Assembly (NCBI RefSeq): GCF_027922425.1
Contig: NZ_BSFQ01000007.1
Coordinates: forward strand, 124,001 to 188,000
Direction of reading: 5' to 3'
Length of the DNA stretch: 64,000 bases
Source of the DNA: Pseudonocardia halophobica
Lineage (GTDB): Bacteria; Actinomycetota; Actinomycetes; Mycobacteriales; Pseudonocardiaceae
The notes under the pieces were generated by a model. The model ran no database searches and was not told where the DNA came from. It was given only the letters and a program-made list of their open reading frames with translations. The first letter of the stretch is position 1. Each line of letters opens with the position of its first letter. A program made the position numbers and the translations under genes. Of this stretch, positions 13,003-21,328 are shown piece after piece.

Positions 13003-13479
13003 TCAGCCCGGCTGGGCGCCCCGGAAGTCCTCCGGGGAGACGGAGTCGAGGAACTCGCGGAACTTCTCGACCTCGTCCTCCTGCTCGTCCGGGATGACCA
13101 GCCCGGCCTCGGAGAGCACGCTCTCGTCGGCGTGGATCGGCACCCCGATGCGGAGCGCGAGCGCCACCGAGTCACTCGGCCGCGCGGACACGGTGATCCC
13201 GCCGTCGAAGATCAGCTCGGCGTAGAACGTGCCCTCCTGGAGATCGGTGATCCGCACCTGTTCCAGCCGCCGCCCGAGCGCGCCGATCACGTCCTTGAGC
13301 AGGTCGTGGGTCAGCGGACGGGCGGGCTTGACCCCCTGCTGCTCCAGCGCGATCGCGGTGGCCTCCACCGAGCCGATCCAGATCGGCAGGTAGCGGTCGC
13401 CCTGCGTCTCCCGCAACAGGAGGATGGGCTGGTTGGCGGGCAGTTCGACCCTGACTCCCACGACGCGCATCTCGCTCAT
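13003..13479 (-). CDS. Bifunctional nuclease family protein (DUF151)
   Basis: This 158-aa protein has the DUF151/BFN domain: VELPANQPILLLRE, YLPIWIGSVEATAIALEQQG (about 29-48), LTHDLLKDVI and ARPSDSVALALRIGVPI (about 99-115), followed by an acidic tail (DEQEDEVEKFREFLDSV). It corresponds to Rv1829. Plant relatives show RNase/DNase activity, but the bacterial role is unsettled. The ATG at 13479 opens the domain directly. The gene lies 121 bases downstream of garA on the same strand, and no other gene fits in that gap. Confidence 0.9.
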   Translation of the reverse strand: MSEMRVVGVRVELPANQPILLLRETQGDRYLPIWIGSVEATAIALEQQGVKPARPLTHDLLKDVIGALGRRLEQVRITDLQEGTFYAELIFDGGITVSARPSDSVALALRIGVPIHADESVLSEAGLVIPDEQEDEVEKFREFLDSVSPEDFRGAQPG

Positions 13480-13600
13480 GCGCCCGCCTCCTCACCCTGG
13501 GGTCCGACATCCTCGACGCTACACGCGCGACCCGTGCTTCGCGCGCCTCCGGACGGGCGTCGGCGCGGACTTTTCCGCCCCGCAACGCCCCCGCGCCCGG

Positions 13601-14050
13601 TCAGCCCTCCGCCCCGGGCTCCGGCCCGGTGAGGAAGACGAGCCGGAACTTGCCGATCTGGACCTCGTCGCCGTTGGCGAGGACGGCCGTGTCGACCGGC
13701 TCCCGGTTGACGTAGGTCCCGTTGAGGCTGCCGACGTCGACGACGACGAACTCGCCCGAGTCGCGCCGGAACTCCGCGTGCCGCCGGGAGACCGTGACGT
13801 CGTCGAGGAAGATGTCGCTGTCCGGGTGCCGGCCCGCGCTCGTGGTCGGCCGGTCCAGCAGGAAGCGCGACCCGGCGTTCGGGCCGCGGCGCACCACCAG
13901 CAGGGCGGAGCCGGGGGGCAGCGCGTCGACGCCCGAGACCGGCTGCTCCTGGGCGGGCGGCTCGACGTCGGCCAGGAAGTCCGCCCGGAAGACCGACGTG
14001 GTCTCCGGGGAACGCTCCGGCGGAACGCCGGGCCCGTCGTTCGTGGTCAC
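13601..14050 (-). CDS. garA: FHA-domain regulator GarA (OdhI-like)
   Basis: GarA/OdhI inhibits 2-oxoglutarate dehydrogenase and adjusts glutamate metabolism until serine/threonine kinases phosphorylate its N-terminus. The 149-aa product keeps that phospho-switch, ETTSVFRADFL, with Thr17 and Thr18. A C-terminal FHA domain follows with SAGRHPDSDIFLDDVTVSRR and VVDVGSLNGTYVNR. The GTG at 14050 has an excellent ribosome site (AGGAGGAG); the open frame beyond it is not needed. It lies between gcvH and the bifunctional nuclease, as in mycobacteria. Confidence 0.95.
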   Translation of the reverse strand: MTTNDGPGVPPERSPETTSVFRADFLADVEPPAQEQPVSGVDALPPGSALLVVRRGPNAGSRFLLDRPTTSAGRHPDSDIFLDDVTVSRRHAEFRRDSGEFVVVDVGSLNGTYVNREPVDTAVLANGDEVQIGKFRLVFLTGPEPGAEG

Positions 14051-14189
14051 CTCGGGGTCTCCTCCTGCGTGGTGCGGTCCCGGCCGCGCCGCTGAGGGCG
14101 CCGCAGGGGCTTGCTGTCGTGCGGGCCGCCTCGGCACGACCCGCCGAACCTATCGTGCCGGGGCCGTGCGCGGGGGCCGGGGGACGGCG

Positions 14190-14597
14190 CTAGGCGCCCT
14201 CGACGAGCTGCCGGTAGGCGGCCGCGTCGAGCAGCTCCGCGACGGCGTCAGCGGCGCCCTCGCCGAGCTCCAGCTCGACGATCCAGCCGTCCCCGTAGGC
14301 CGCGGAGTTGATCAGCTCCGGGCTGTCCTCCAGGGCCTGGTTGACGGCGACGACCTCGCCCGCGAGCGGGGCGTAGATGTCCGAGACGGACTTGGTCGAC
14401 TCGACCTCGCCGAGCGCGTCGCCCTGGGCGAAGCTGTCCCCCACCGCGGGGAGCTGCACGAACACGACGTCGCCGAGCTGCTCCTGCGCGTGGTCGGTGA
14501 CCCCGACCCGCACCCGGTTCCCGTCGAGGACCCGGACCCACTCGTGGGCCTCGGTGTACCGCAGGTCGTCCGGCGTGGCGGTCTGCTCGGCAGTCAC
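14190..14597 (-). CDS. gcvH: Glycine cleavage system H protein
   Basis: This 135-aa lipoyl carrier shuttles the aminomethyl group between the P- and T-proteins. Visible are [10 protein letters not shown] near the start, [20 protein letters not shown], the lipoylation site [13 protein letters not shown] (Lys about 71) and the C-terminal [10 protein letters not shown]. The GTG at 14597 gives a normal length. It starts 10 bases after the stop of the CDP-alcohol phosphatidyltransferase gene, so the two are probably cotranscribed. Confidence 0.95.
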   Translation of the reverse strand: MTAEQTATPDDLRYTEAHEWVRVLDGNRVRVGVTDHAQEQLGDVVFVQLPAVGDSFAQGDALGEVESTKSVSDIYAPLAGEVVAVNQALEDSPELINSAAYGDGWIVELELGEGAADAVAELLDAAAYRQLVEGA

Positions 14598-14607
14598 GCT
14601 GCGCAGC

Positions 14608-15213
14608 CTAGACCTCGGGCCGCGGGTCCTCTGAGCGGACCGGTCCCGCGCGCATCGCCAGGACGAACTGGGCGAAGTACAGCAGGCCGGACCACAGGTA
14701 GAGCGCCACGCCCCAGGCCGCGAAGGCGTACCCGAACGGCCGCGCGAGCTCGCCCCAGAACCCCGCCCGGGTGCCCAGCAGCAGGATCGGGAAGGCATAG
14801 AGCAGCAGGAACGTCGCCGCCTTGCCCAGGTAGATCACCGGGAACGGGCCGTAGCCGTTGCGCCGCAGCACGGACACGCACAGCCCCAGGACGAGGTCGC
14901 GGGCCACGAGCACGGCGACGACCCACCACGGCACGATGTCCCGGACACCCAGCGCGACCAACGCCGAGAGGATGTAGAGCCGATCCACGGCGGGGTCGAG
15001 GAGCTCGCCGAGCCGCGAGTACTGGTCCAGCAGCCGGGCGAGCTTCCCGTCGGCCCAGTCGGTGATCCCGCCGACGGCGAGCACGAGGATCGCCCAGCCG
15101 TCCGCCCGCGGGCCGAGCAGCAGCCACAGGAACAGCGGGACCCCGGCCAGCCGCAGCACGCTGAGCAGGTTGGGGACGGTGAGCACCCGCTCCTGCCGGA
15201 TCACCCCTGTCAC
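14608..15213 (-). CDS. CDP-alcohol phosphatidyltransferase (PgsA2-like)
   Basis: The 201-aa membrane enzyme has the full CDP-alcohol phosphatidyltransferase signature D-x2-DG-x2-AR-x8-G-x3-D-x3-D, visible as [11 protein letters not shown] ... GELLDPAVD (about residues 52-77). It has about five to six hydrophobic helices. By position next to gcvH and garA it matches Rv1822 (pgsA2), whose exact lipid product is debated (phosphatidylglycerophosphate or cardiolipin type). It is probably the first gene of a leftward unit with gcvH. It is divergent from the OsmC gene across a 44-base gap. Confidence 0.9.
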   Translation of the reverse strand: MTGVIRQERVLTVPNLLSVLRLAGVPLFLWLLLGPRADGWAILVLAVGGITDWADGKLARLLDQYSRLGELLDPAVDRLYILSALVALGVRDIVPWWVVAVLVARDLVLGLCVSVLRRNGYGPFPVIYLGKAATFLLLYAFPILLLGTRAGFWGELARPFGYAFAAWGVALYLWSGLLYFAQFVLAMRAGPVRSEDPRPEV

Positions 15214-15257
15214 GACGGGGAGGGTACCGGTGGAGATCGGCCCGTCCCCGGGCGACG

Positions 15258-15776
15258 ATGGCTCCCATGGACGCCACCCAGCTGCGGGACGTGCAGGGCC
15301 CGCTGAAGAAGCAGTACCGGGAGGACCCGGGGTCCGCCGTGGTCACGTTGCACGCGGACGGGGAGCTCGACGGCACGGGCGTGGCCTGCCGCGTGCGCAC
15401 CGCGACCGCGCTGGCCGAGGCCGGCCTGCACCCCGCGACCGGCGGCGACGGCACCCAGCTCTGCTCCGGCGACATGCTCCTCGAGGCCCTGGTCGCCTGC
15501 GCCGGGGTGACCCTGCGGGCCGTGGCGACGTCGATGGGCCTGGAGGTGTCCGGCACCGTGCGCGCGGAGGGCGACCTGGACTTCCGCGGCACGCTCGGCG
15601 TGGACAAGGAGGCCCCGGTCGGGTTCCGGGACGTCCGGCTGTCCTTCGCGCTGGACACCACGGCCGACGAGGAGCAGGTCGCGAGCCTGGTCAAGCTCAC
15701 CGAGCGGTACTGCGTGGTGCTGCAGACGATCAAGGGGAACCCGCACACCGAGGTGGCGGTGACCACCGCCGGGTAG
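15258..15776 (+). CDS. OsmC-family protein
   Basis: This 172-aa OsmC/Ohr-fold protein probably reduces organic peroxides through two cysteines. The first lies in LCSGDMLLEALVACAGVT (about residues 68-86, with two Cys present). The second lies in LTERYCVVLQTIKGNP. Two ATG codons (15258 and 15267) are possible starts and neither ribosome site is decisive. The stop is 10 bases before the TPP enzyme, which suggests cotranscription. Confidence 0.88.
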   Translation: MAPMDATQLRDVQGPLKKQYREDPGSAVVTLHADGELDGTGVACRVRTATALAEAGLHPATGGDGTQLCSGDMLLEALVACAGVTLRAVATSMGLEVSGTVRAEGDLDFRGTLGVDKEAPVGFRDVRLSFALDTTADEEQVASLVKLTERYCVVLQTIKGNPHTEVAVTTAG

Positions 15777-15785
15777 CGTCGCGGC

Positions 15786-17399
15786 ATGGCAGGACCCGAG
15801 ACAGGACCCGAGCCCGCAGCCGAGACCACCGGCGCGCAGGTGCTGCTGCGCACCCTGGTCGACGCCGGCGTCGACGTCTGCTTCGCCAACCCCGGCACGT
15901 CCGAGATGCACCTGGTCGCGGCGCTCGATGCCGAGCCCCGCATGCGCGCGGTCCTGACCCTGTTCGAGGGCGTGGCGACCGGCGCCGCGGACGGCTACGC
16001 CCGGATGGCGGACAAGCCGGCGGCCACCCTGCTGCACCTCGGGCCCGGCCTGGCCAACGGCACCGCCAACCTGCACAACGCGCGGCGGGCCGGCACGCCG
16101 GTGGTCAACGTCGTCGGCGACCACGCGCTGGACCACAAGCCGCTCGACGCCCCGCTCGAGTCGGACGTCGACGCGCTGGCCGGCACGGTCTCGGCGCGGG
16201 TGCACCGCAGCCTGTCGACCGCGGACCTGGGCCGGGACACGGCCGACGCCGTGGCCGCGGCCTGCGGGCCGCCGCCCGCCATCTCCACCCTCCTCGTCCC
16301 CGCCGACGTGGCCTGGACCTCGGCCGCGGGGCTCGAGCCCGGAACCCTCGCGCCGCCGGCCGCCCCGGGCCGCGGGGCCCTCGACGCCGACGGCCTGGAG
16401 TCCGCCGCCAAGGCGCTCTGGTCCGGCGAGCCCTGCACCCTGCTCGTCGGCGGCACGGGCCTGCGGGAGCGCGGGCTCGTGGCGGCGCACCGGATCGCGG
16501 TCGCGACCGGGGCCCGGGTGCTCGCCGAGTGCTTCCCGACGCGGCTGGAGCGCGGCGCGGGCGTCCCGCCGATCTCCCGGCTCGCCTACCCCGGCGACGT
16601 CGCGCGGAAGCAGCTCGAGGGCACGACGCACCTCGTGCTCGCCGGCGCCGCCTCCCCCGTCACCTTCTTCGGCTACCCGGGCAAGCAGGGCGATCTGGTG
16701 CCGGAGGGCGCCACCGTGCACCGCGTCACCGAGATCGGGGCCGCCGGCTCCGTCGCCCTCGAGGCGCTGGCCGACCTGGTCGCCGCCGGCGTCACCGACG
16801 TGGCGCGTGCCGGGTTCGCCCCGCCCGCGCTGCCGACCGGCCCGCTGACGGTGCAGACCGCGGCCGAGGTCGTCGGTGCCCTGCTGCCCGAGGGCGCGAT
16901 CGTGGTCGACGAGTCGGTCACCTCCGGCGCGAGCCTGCCGCAGGCCACCGCCGGGTCGGCCCGGCACGACTGGCTCACCCTCACCGGCGGGGCGATCGGG
17001 TTCGGCCTCCCCGCGGCCACGGGCGCGGCGGTCGCCTGCCCCGACCGGCCCGTCTGGTGCCTGCAGGCCGACGGGAGCGCGATGTACACGATCTCGGCAC
17101 TCTGGACCCACGCGCGGGAGAACCTCGACGTCACCACCGTCGTCTACGACAACGGCGCCTACGCGATCCTGCGCGGCGAGCTGCTCGGGGTCGGCGCGTC
17201 CCTGCCCGCGGACTCCCCCGCGCGCTCGCTGCTCGACCTCGGCTCGCCCCGGCTGGACTTCGTCGCCCTCGCCACCGGGATGGGGGTGCCCGCGGTGCGG
17301 GCGACGACGGCCGAGGAGCTGGCCGACGCGCTCCGCCGGGCAGCGGCCGAACCCGGCCCCCACCTGGTCGCCGCGCAGGTCCCGCCGCTGGTCCCCTGA
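15786..17399 (+). CDS. Thiamine-diphosphate-dependent enzyme, acetolactate-synthase-like
   Basis: The 537-aa protein has the three-domain fold of TPP decarboxylases and acetohydroxyacid synthases. The N-terminal Pyr domain contains the activating glutamate in LTLFEGVATGAADGYARM (about 58-75). The C-terminal PP domain has the cofactor motif ADGSAMYTISALWTHARENL ending VVYDN (about 424-456), with Ala in place of the usual first Gly. The chain starts with VDVCFANPGTSEMHLVAAL, which resembles benzoylformate-decarboxylase and MdlC-like proteins more than true IlvB. No small regulatory subunit is adjacent. The substrate is unknown. Confidence 0.85.
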   Translation: MAGPETGPEPAAETTGAQVLLRTLVDAGVDVCFANPGTSEMHLVAALDAEPRMRAVLTLFEGVATGAADGYARMADKPAATLLHLGPGLANGTANLHNARRAGTPVVNVVGDHALDHKPLDAPLESDVDALAGTVSARVHRSLSTADLGRDTADAVAAACGPPPAISTLLVPADVAWTSAAGLEPGTLAPPAAPGRGALDADGLESAAKALWSGEPCTLLVGGTGLRERGLVAAHRIAVATGARVLAECFPTRLERGAGVPPISRLAYPGDVARKQLEGTTHLVLAGAASPVTFFGYPGKQGDLVPEGATVHRVTEIGAAGSVALEALADLVAAGVTDVARAGFAPPALPTGPLTVQTAAEVVGALLPEGAIVVDESVTSGASLPQATAGSARHDWLTLTGGAIGFGLPAATGAAVACPDRPVWCLQADGSAMYTISALWTHARENLDVTTVVYDNGAYAILRGELLGVGASLPADSPARSLLDLGSPRLDFVALATGMGVPAVRATTAEELADALRRAAAEPGPHLVAAQVPPLVP

Positions 17400-17530
17400 T
17401 CACGACCGTCGGACCCACCGCTCGTCGCGGTGTCGTGTCGCTTCGGCGCGGGTACCCCCGGCCGTGTGACGGGTGACCCCCTGTGGCGCCCGTAGGGTGG
17501 TGATCTGGTCACGAGCAGCGAGCGAGAGAC

Positions 17531-18604
17531 ATGAGCGTGCGAGCGGCAGAGGATCTGGCGTCCGGCGACCACGCCTGCGCCGTTCCGGTCAGCGACGAGC
17601 AGCTCTGGGAGCTCACGGCCCGTTTCCTGTCCGGCGGCCTCCGCCGCAACGAGAAGGTCGTCTACTTCGACGACGGCACCTCCGAGCGGGTCCTCGACCG
17701 GCTGACCGAGGACCGGATGCCGGTCGCCGCCACGCTCCGGAGCGGCCAGCTGCAGGTCGTGCCCGCCGACGTCACCCGCGGCGCCTTCCGCTCCCCCGTC
17801 GCCGACGTGCGCGCCCTGCTGCACTCCTATGTCGACGGCTCCGTCGCCCAGGGCTGGTCCGGCTTCCGCATGACCGGGCAGATGAGCTACGGCGCCGACG
17901 CCCCCGCGGGCATCCCGATGACGGCCTACGACGCGGCGCTGGACGACGTCGTCCGCGAGCGGCGGCTCGCCGCGCTGTGCCTCTACGACCACGGGCACTA
18001 CACGCAGGAACAGATCGAGCGGATGCGCGTGGCGCACCGCGAGGAGCTCACCGCCCCCGCCGCCTACGACGACGGCCTGCTGCGGATCACCCAGACCGGC
18101 GTCACCGCCGTGCGGCTCGCCGGCGAGGCCGACCACAGCAACCGCCCGGTGATCCACAAGCTGATCACCGACACGCTGGACCGGGCGCTGCGCTCGGCCG
18201 ACGCGCCCACGGACATCGAGCTCAACCTGGCCTCGTTGCGGTTCATCGACGTCGCCGGCGCGGTCGCCCTGGTGCACGCGGCCGAGGAGTTCCCGAGCAG
18301 CCACCGGCTGGTGCTCGGCGACGTCCGCCCCGGCGTCCAGCGGGTGCTCGACCGGTGCGGGGCGCCGTTCGCCACCCAGCTGCTGGTCCGCGAGGCCCGC
18401 CGGCCCCCGGCCCGGCTGCCCGAGCCGGCGGACGGGCCGCACGGTCCGCGCGAGCGGCGGCTCGCCGGGGCGCCGCTCGAGGGGGCGGGGAACGGGTCAC
18501 GGCCGGAGCAGGACGCGCCCGACGACACCGACGAGACCGACGCGTCCGACGCCGTCGACGAGGACCCCCGGCGCGAGCGCGCCACCGAGGGGGCGGCGGG
18601 ATGA
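17531..18604 (+). CDS. MEDS-domain sensor fused to a STAS domain
   Basis: This 357-aa protein has an N-terminal MEDS (DcmR-type sensory) domain at about residues 1-170, with SGDHACAVPVSDEQLW, GGLRRNEKVVYFDD and LCLYDHGHYTQEQIERM. A STAS domain follows (about 178-285), with LRFIDVAGAVALVHAAEEF at the anti-anti-sigma position, where the usual serine is Val or Ala. The last 70 residues are low complexity and acidic (DDTDETDASDAVDED). The stop overlaps the next start as ATGA, so it is coupled to an anti-sigma-like ATPase. It is probably the antagonist half of a partner-switching pair. Confidence 0.83.
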   Translation: MSVRAAEDLASGDHACAVPVSDEQLWELTARFLSGGLRRNEKVVYFDDGTSERVLDRLTEDRMPVAATLRSGQLQVVPADVTRGAFRSPVADVRALLHSYVDGSVAQGWSGFRMTGQMSYGADAPAGIPMTAYDAALDDVVRERRLAALCLYDHGHYTQEQIERMRVAHREELTAPAAYDDGLLRITQTGVTAVRLAGEADHSNRPVIHKLITDTLDRALRSADAPTDIELNLASLRFIDVAGAVALVHAAEEFPSSHRLVLGDVRPGVQRVLDRCGAPFATQLLVREARRPPARLPEPADGPHGPRERRLAGAPLEGAGNGSRPEQDAPDDTDETDASDAVDEDPRRERATEGAAG

Positions 18605-19548
18605 AGGTCGAGTCCCGCGTCCCCGCGCACACCCGGCTGCGGCACGCCGTGGAGTTCCACGACGGACCGGAGGACCAGCTCACGCGGGCCGTCGCGTTCG
18701 CCCGGGCCACCGTCCGTCGCGGCGAGCAGCTCGCCGTGGCCGTACCGCCCACCGTCGAGAAGGCGGTGTTCGACGCGGTCGGGCACGCCGGCGTCGTCGC
18801 GTTGACGGCGCCCTTCGGCGCGTCCGGCGGCTCGGGGCAGACCACGGCCGCGACCTGGGCGCGGGAGCTGCGCTCGCTCGTGCAGAGCGACCCCGGCGTC
18901 ACCGTGCTGTGCGGGCACGACCCGGCGCACGACGGCGTCGACGGCGGGTACTGGACCGAGCTCGACGCCGCGCTCAACGTCTCGCTGGCCGACCTGCCGG
19001 TGGACCTCGTCTGCCTCTACCCGGCCTGGCCGCTGCACCTCGAGGTGCTCGAGGGCGCCCGGGCCAACCACCCGTACGTGCTCGACGACGGCGGGCTGCG
19101 GCACAACCCCGAGCACCGCTGTCCGTTGGAGGTGCTGCGCGGGCGGGAGCGCGCCGCGCCGCTGGTCCTGGGCCCGCCGGACCTCACCTACCGGTACAAC
19201 TCCTGGCAGCTGCACGAGGTCCGCCGCATGGTCGCGCGGCTCGCCCCCGCCCTCGGCTTCGACCCGGTCCGGTCCGAGGACCTGGTGCTGGCCGTGAACG
19301 AGATCGCCACCAACGCCGTCGAGCACGGGGCACCGCAGGCGGAGATCCAGTTGTGGGCCACGGCGGGCGGCCTGGTCTGCGAGGTGCACGACACCGGCGA
19401 CCTCGACGAACCGCTGCCCGGCCTGACCGCGCCGCACCCCGCGGAGCCGCGCGGGCGCGGGGTGTGGATCGCGCGGCAGCTGTGCGACCTGTTGCACGTG
19501 TGGCAGGACCGCAGGGGAACACACGTCCGGCTGCACGCGACCCCGTGA
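18601..19548 (+). CDS. Anti-sigma factor RsbA-type: MEDS-like sensor plus HATPase
   Basis: The 315-aa product has an N-terminal MEDS-like region (LRHAVEFHDGPEDQLTRAVA, VDLVCLYPAWPLHLEVL) and a C-terminal GHKL ATPase (about 205-310). The ATPase has all boxes of an RsbW-type kinase: N box LVLAVNEIATNAVEHGAP, G1 VHDTGDLDEP and G2 GRGVWIARQLCD. The start codon lies in the upstream stop (ATGA). The pair looks like a sensor-gated partner switch: the ATPase would hold a sigma factor or phosphorylate the STAS partner. No sigma gene is adjacent; the stress sigma factor at 54246 is a possible client. Confidence 0.87.
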   Translation: MKVESRVPAHTRLRHAVEFHDGPEDQLTRAVAFARATVRRGEQLAVAVPPTVEKAVFDAVGHAGVVALTAPFGASGGSGQTTAATWARELRSLVQSDPGVTVLCGHDPAHDGVDGGYWTELDAALNVSLADLPVDLVCLYPAWPLHLEVLEGARANHPYVLDDGGLRHNPEHRCPLEVLRGRERAAPLVLGPPDLTYRYNSWQLHEVRRMVARLAPALGFDPVRSEDLVLAVNEIATNAVEHGAPQAEIQLWATAGGLVCEVHDTGDLDEPLPGLTAPHPAEPRGRGVWIARQLCDLLHVWQDRRGTHVRLHATP

Positions 19549-19555
19549 TCGGCCC

Positions 19556-19572
19556 GCCGGGGGTCCCCCGGC
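19556..19572 (+). terminator. GC-rich palindrome after the anti-sigma operon
   Basis: GCCGGGGGTCCCCCGGC is an exact inverted repeat starting 8 bases after the stop at 19548. A compact GC hairpin directly behind a stop is typical of actinobacterial terminators. Confidence 0.6.
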
Positions 19573-19784
19573 CGTGTCCCGAGGGCTGCGTTAAGATCGC
19601 CCCGGACGTCACCACTACGGCTGTACCTGCGGTTTGTCAATTAGGTACGTGCAGATCGTAACTGTGACGAAACAGCCTCTTGGCAATCCGGGTCGTCGGG
19701 AGAACACTGTTCGGCGGCACGGAGCCCACCCACGAGGCGTGCCCACGGGTCATCAGTCGAGTACCACCACAAGTCGGGATAACC

Positions 19785-20654
19785 ATGTCTGACGGTCACC
19801 GCCGATCCCTCACTGAGTGTCCGGGCCACCGCATCACGGTGCTCGGATCGTTCGGTCTCACCTCGGACGGCACCACCGTGCCGTTGAGTGTGGACTCCCG
19901 CCGCGTCGTCGCGTACCTGGCCGTGCACCGCCGGCCGCAGCCGCGCGCCGGCCTCGCCGCCGACCTCTGGCCGGGCGTGCCGGCCGAGGCCGCCCACCGC
20001 CTGCTCGCGGAGGCGCTGACCGGCATCGACGTACCGGGCCTGCTCGTGGGCGACCCGGCCGTCGAGGCCGACCCGGTCGCCCTGGCGGACGAGGTCGAGG
20101 TCGACCTGTCCGACGCGATGCTCCTGGTCCGCGCCTTCAACGGCGGCGGCCGCCTCACCGAGCGTCCCGCGGTCGACCTGCTGTCCGAGGACATCCTGCC
20201 CGCGTGGACCTCCCCGTGGATCGCCGTCGAGCGCGAACGCTTCCGCCAGCTCCGGCTCGCCGCGCTGGAGGAGGTCTCCCTCAAGCTGACCGCGGCCGGC
20301 CTCTTCGCCGACGCCGCGGAGATCGCGGAGATCGCCGTGGCCGCCGCCCCCAGCCGGGAGAGCGCGCGCCGGGCCCTGATCGAGGCCCTGCTGGCGAAGG
20401 GCGACGTCGTCGAGGCGGTCGCCCAGTACGACGCGTTCCAGGAGCTGCTGCGCACCAGCGTCGGACCGGAGAGCGCGGGCCTGGAGGGCCTGTTCCCGTT
20501 CGCCGGCGCGTGGCCGATGCGGCCCTCGATGGGCGGGTTCCGTCGCCCGGTGCAGCGCTCCGCCGTGGTCCTGCCGGGCCTGCGCGCCGCGCGCCCGGCC
20601 ACGCCCGGTGCTCCGCGTCGCCTGGTCTCCGGCGGGTCGGTGCCCGGCCGCTGA
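19785..20654 (+). CDS. BTAD-domain transcriptional regulator (AfsR/SARP-like, short)
   Basis: This 289-aa protein has an N-terminal winged-helix-like region (HRITVLGSFGLTSDGTTVPL, DSRRVVAYLAVHRRPQPR) and a bacterial transcriptional activator domain of tetratricopeptide type (PWIAVERERFRQLRLAALEE, AAAPSRESARRALIEALLAK, VVEAVAQYDAFQELL). This matches SARP regulators without the extra ATPase domains. The DNA-binding part is shortened and diverged. The ATG at 19785 follows CGGGATAACC. The 230-base upstream gap is unusually AT-rich and must hold its promoter. Targets are unknown. Confidence 0.8.
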   Translation: MSDGHRRSLTECPGHRITVLGSFGLTSDGTTVPLSVDSRRVVAYLAVHRRPQPRAGLAADLWPGVPAEAAHRLLAEALTGIDVPGLLVGDPAVEADPVALADEVEVDLSDAMLLVRAFNGGGRLTERPAVDLLSEDILPAWTSPWIAVERERFRQLRLAALEEVSLKLTAAGLFADAAEIAEIAVAAAPSRESARRALIEALLAKGDVVEAVAQYDAFQELLRTSVGPESAGLEGLFPFAGAWPMRPSMGGFRRPVQRSAVVLPGLRAARPATPGAPRRLVSGGSVPGR

Positions 20655-20674
20655 GCCCGCTCGTCCCGCTTCTC

Positions 20675-20709
20675 CCGGAACCCCGGTCGCCCCGCGGCCG
20701 GGGTTCCGG
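20675..20709. terminator. Bidirectional hairpin between convergent genes
   Basis: The arms CCGGAACCCCGG (20675-20686) and CCGGGGTTCCGG (20698-20709) are perfect 12-base complements around an 11-base loop. They lie between the stops of the BTAD gene (20654) and the RsbW-like gene (20725). Confidence 0.85.
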
Positions 20710-20724
20710 CGTTTCCGGGCCCGG

Positions 20725-21219
20725 TCAGTCCGGGAGGGCCAGCTCGAGGCAGACCTCGGTGCCCCGGCCCGTCGCGACGACGTCGAGGTGCGCCGCCAGC
20801 GCCCGGATCATCGGCAGTCCGCGGCCGCGGTCGCGGACCGCGCCCGCCGTGGCCGGCCGCCAGCGCCCCTGGTCGGAGATCCGCGCGGCGACGACGCTCC
20901 CGGAGCGGCGCCGGCGCAGCTGCACGTCGACCTCCACCGGACCGGGCGGGCCGCCGCGGTAGGCGTGGTCGACGGCGTTGGCCGCGGCCTCCCCCACCGC
21001 GAGGAGCAGGTCGACGAGCACGTCGGCGGACAGGCCCGCGCGCCGGCCCCACCGGGACACGGCGGTCCGGATGCCGGAGAGCTCGTCGGCGACGGCCGTG
21101 CGGACGATGCGCAGCTCCTCCGGAACCGCTCGCACCGGCCGCCGGTCGGCCGCGCCCTGCGCGGTCGGTGCAGCGGTCGGTGCGGCCGGGACGCCGCGCT
21201 GCGGGCCGTGCACGTTCAC
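20725..21219 (-). CDS. RsbW-like ATP-binding anti-sigma factor
   Basis: This 164-aa single-domain HATPase belongs to the RsbW/SpoIIAB class. It has the N box LLLAVGEAAANAVDHAYRGG (about 72-91), G1 RISDQGRWRP and G2 DRGRGLPMIRAL, and a divergent N-terminal extension. Such proteins bind and inhibit SigB/F-type factors and phosphorylate STAS antagonists. The start is a GTG at 21219 with a weak ribosome site. About 70 bases upstream on the minus strand, GTTT and GGGATA are 17 bases apart, loosely resembling a SigB/F promoter. No STAS gene is adjacent, but one lies 2.1 kb away (17531). Confidence 0.82.
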   Translation of the reverse strand: MNVHGPQRGVPAAPTAAPTAQGAADRRPVRAVPEELRIVRTAVADELSGIRTAVSRWGRRAGLSADVLVDLLLAVGEAAANAVDHAYRGGPPGPVEVDVQLRRRRSGSVVAARISDQGRWRPATAGAVRDRGRGLPMIRALAAHLDVVATGRGTEVCLELALPD

Positions 21220-21328
21220 GAGCGGAGTGCCCCCGGGGATCGACGGTGGCGCACCGGATTCGGTCGCCTCGCCTGGTATCCCCCGGGCGCGCGCGCGGCA
21301 AACAGGCTCGGTGCGTGACCCGCGCCGG

